This document shows, piece after piece, positions 62,998-64,000 of a stretch of 64,000 bases of DNA. The DNA is from Thermoguttaceae bacterium. GTDB taxonomy: Bacteria > Planctomycetota > Planctomycetia > Pirellulales > Thermoguttaceae. The notes below the pieces were generated by a model. It was not told where the DNA came from. It saw only the letters and a list, made by a program, of their open reading frames with translations, and did not search any database. Made by a program: the position numbers and the translations under genes. Where the stretch lies: assembly GCA_017441605.1 (NCBI GenBank), contig JAFRXD010000026.1, positions 1 through 64,000 on the forward strand. Reading direction: 5' to 3'. Positions within the stretch are counted from its first letter, which is position 1. Each line of letters begins with the position of its first letter.

Positions 62998-64000
62998 ATG
63001 GCCGTACAATTCGACGTTATTAAGGAAATGTCTTGGCGAGGCGTCCTGAACCAAGTTACCGACGAGAAAATTGGCGAATTTCTTTTGGAAAAGCCGCGCT
63101 CGATCTACACGGGGTTCGATCCGACCGCCGACTCGCTGCACGTCGGGCACTTGGTCGCGATTATGAACTTGCGCCGCTTTCAAAAGGCGGGTCATCGTCC
63201 GATCGCGCTGGTCGGAGGGGCGACCGGAATGATCGGCGACCCGAGCGGCCGCAGCGACGAGCGCAATCTCCTTTCGATCGAGCAAATCCAGCGAAACGTC
63301 GAGGGCATTAAGAAGCAGCTCGAGCGCTTTATCGAATTCGACGACAAAGGCGAAAAAGCCCTGCTCGTCAACAACTACGACTGGACGAAAGACTTCACTT
63401 ATCTCGAATTCCTTCGCGACATTGGCAAACTCTTCTCCGTCAACGTCATGATGGCGAAAGACTCGGTCAAGAGCCGCTTGGCCTCGGAAAACGGCCTGAG
63501 CTACACCGAGTTCAGCTATATGCTCCTGCAATCGTACGACTTCGTTCACCTCCACCGCGCCTACGACTGCGAGGTCCAAGCGGGCGGGGGCGACCAATGG
63601 GGCAATATCACCGCGGGCGTCGACCTGGCGCGGCGTATGGACGGCGCTCAACTTTACGGGTTCACGAGCAAACTGCTCCTCAAGAGCGACGGGCAAAAGA
63701 TGGGCAAGTCCGCGTCCGGCGCGCTTTGGCTCGATCCGAACAGAACCAGCCCCTACCAGTTCTATCAGTACTGGGTCAATGTCGACGACGCCGACATTGA
63801 AAACGCGTTCCTCTTCTTCACCGAACTCGGACAAGAAGAAGCCCTCGCGCTCGTCGAAAAACACAAGGCAAACCTCGGAAGCCGCGTCCTCCAAAACCAA
63901 GTGGCGAAAGAGCTCACCAAACTCGCGCACGGGCAAGAGGGTTTGGACGCCGCCGAGCGCGCGACCGCCATCTTCTTCGGCGCCGAAATCGACAAGCTCT
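62998..64000 (+). CDS. tyrS: Tyrosyl-tRNA synthetase (partial, runs off right edge)
   Basis: TyrRS charges tRNA-Tyr. The 334 visible codons start at ATG 62998, after GAGGAG, with MAVQFDVIKEMSWRGVLNQV. The HIGH motif is HVGH at residues 48-51, the tyrosine-binding segment IYTGFDPTADSLH precedes it, the QAGGGDQWGNI region is near 197, and the KMSKS loop reads KMGKS at 234-238. The C-terminal anticodon-binding region lies beyond the window. Confidence 0.95.
   Translation, partial: MAVQFDVIKEMSWRGVLNQVTDEKIGEFLLEKPRSIYTGFDPTADSLHVGHLVAIMNLRRFQKAGHRPIALVGGATGMIGDPSGRSDERNLLSIEQIQRNVEGIKKQLERFIEFDDKGEKALLVNNYDWTKDFTYLEFLRDIGKLFSVNVMMAKDSVKSRLASENGLSYTEFSYMLLQSYDFVHLHRAYDCEVQAGGGDQWGNITAGVDLARRMDGAQLYGFTSKLLLKSDGQKMGKSASGALWLDPNRTSPYQFYQYWVNVDDADIENAFLFFTELGQEEALALVEKHKANLGSRVLQNQVAKELTKLAHGQEGLDAAERATAIFFGAEIDKL

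Overview
The window reads as a chromosomal segment from a planctomycete (Planctomycetota). The grounds are a DUF1559 prepilin-like protein with the H-X9-DG motif paired with a small lipoprotein, several exported enzymes with twin-arginine leaders, two Gfo/Idh/MocA oxidoreductases, a HINT-domain polymorphic toxin of the planctomycete type, and a GC-rich, strongly biased codon usage that creates many long antisense shadow frames. Family-level placement cannot be made from the sequence alone.

Layout. 0-3.3 kb: the last residues of an Rpn-type nuclease/transposase, a 26-codon upstream ORF and hsdR (type I restriction). 3.4-5.5 kb: a PIG-L deacetylase and a DegT aminotransferase. 5.5-13.1 kb, minus strand: an operon of NlpC/P60 endopeptidase, Tat-exported dipeptide epimerase, metallophosphoesterase, epmA and an OleA/FabH-like condensing enzyme, followed by a sodium:solute symporter. 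13.3-25.7 kb: exported transglutaminase, glycoside hydrolases, an exported endo/exonuclease/phosphatase domain with a small partner ORF, a frameshifted Gfo/Idh gene, a TPR protein, a small lipoprotein, tRNA-Ala(CGC) and tRNA-Val(CAC), and a serine hydrolase.

26.0-35.4 kb is the accessory island. It holds a membrane-anchored HINT protein ending in an ADP-ribosyltransferase-like (HYD1 type) toxin, a putative immunity protein made of two DUF6881-like repeats, a decayed Rpn gene, and eleven consecutive same-strand genes for small membrane proteins that fall into a few paralogous families. I recognise no described domain in that array; it and the toxin module are the best candidates for an undescribed system.

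35.4-47.5 kb: purC, a divergent MurE-like ligase, and a chain of four overlapping genes (polytopic membrane protein, MnmE-like GTPase lacking the C-terminal CIGK, a giant TPR protein, and an XRE-Vsr fusion nuclease). 47.3-53.8 kb: yacG, an FmdB-type protein, grpE, dnaJ and an unusual groL-groS-groL arrangement. 54-64 kb: ispE with a 49-residue coupled membrane protein, Nudix and VanZ genes, an exported barrel-like protein, a Tat-exported Gfo/Idh protein, a three-domain NifU, the DUF1559 protein (with a damaged or non-canonical 5' end), a lipoprotein, and tyrS running off the right edge.
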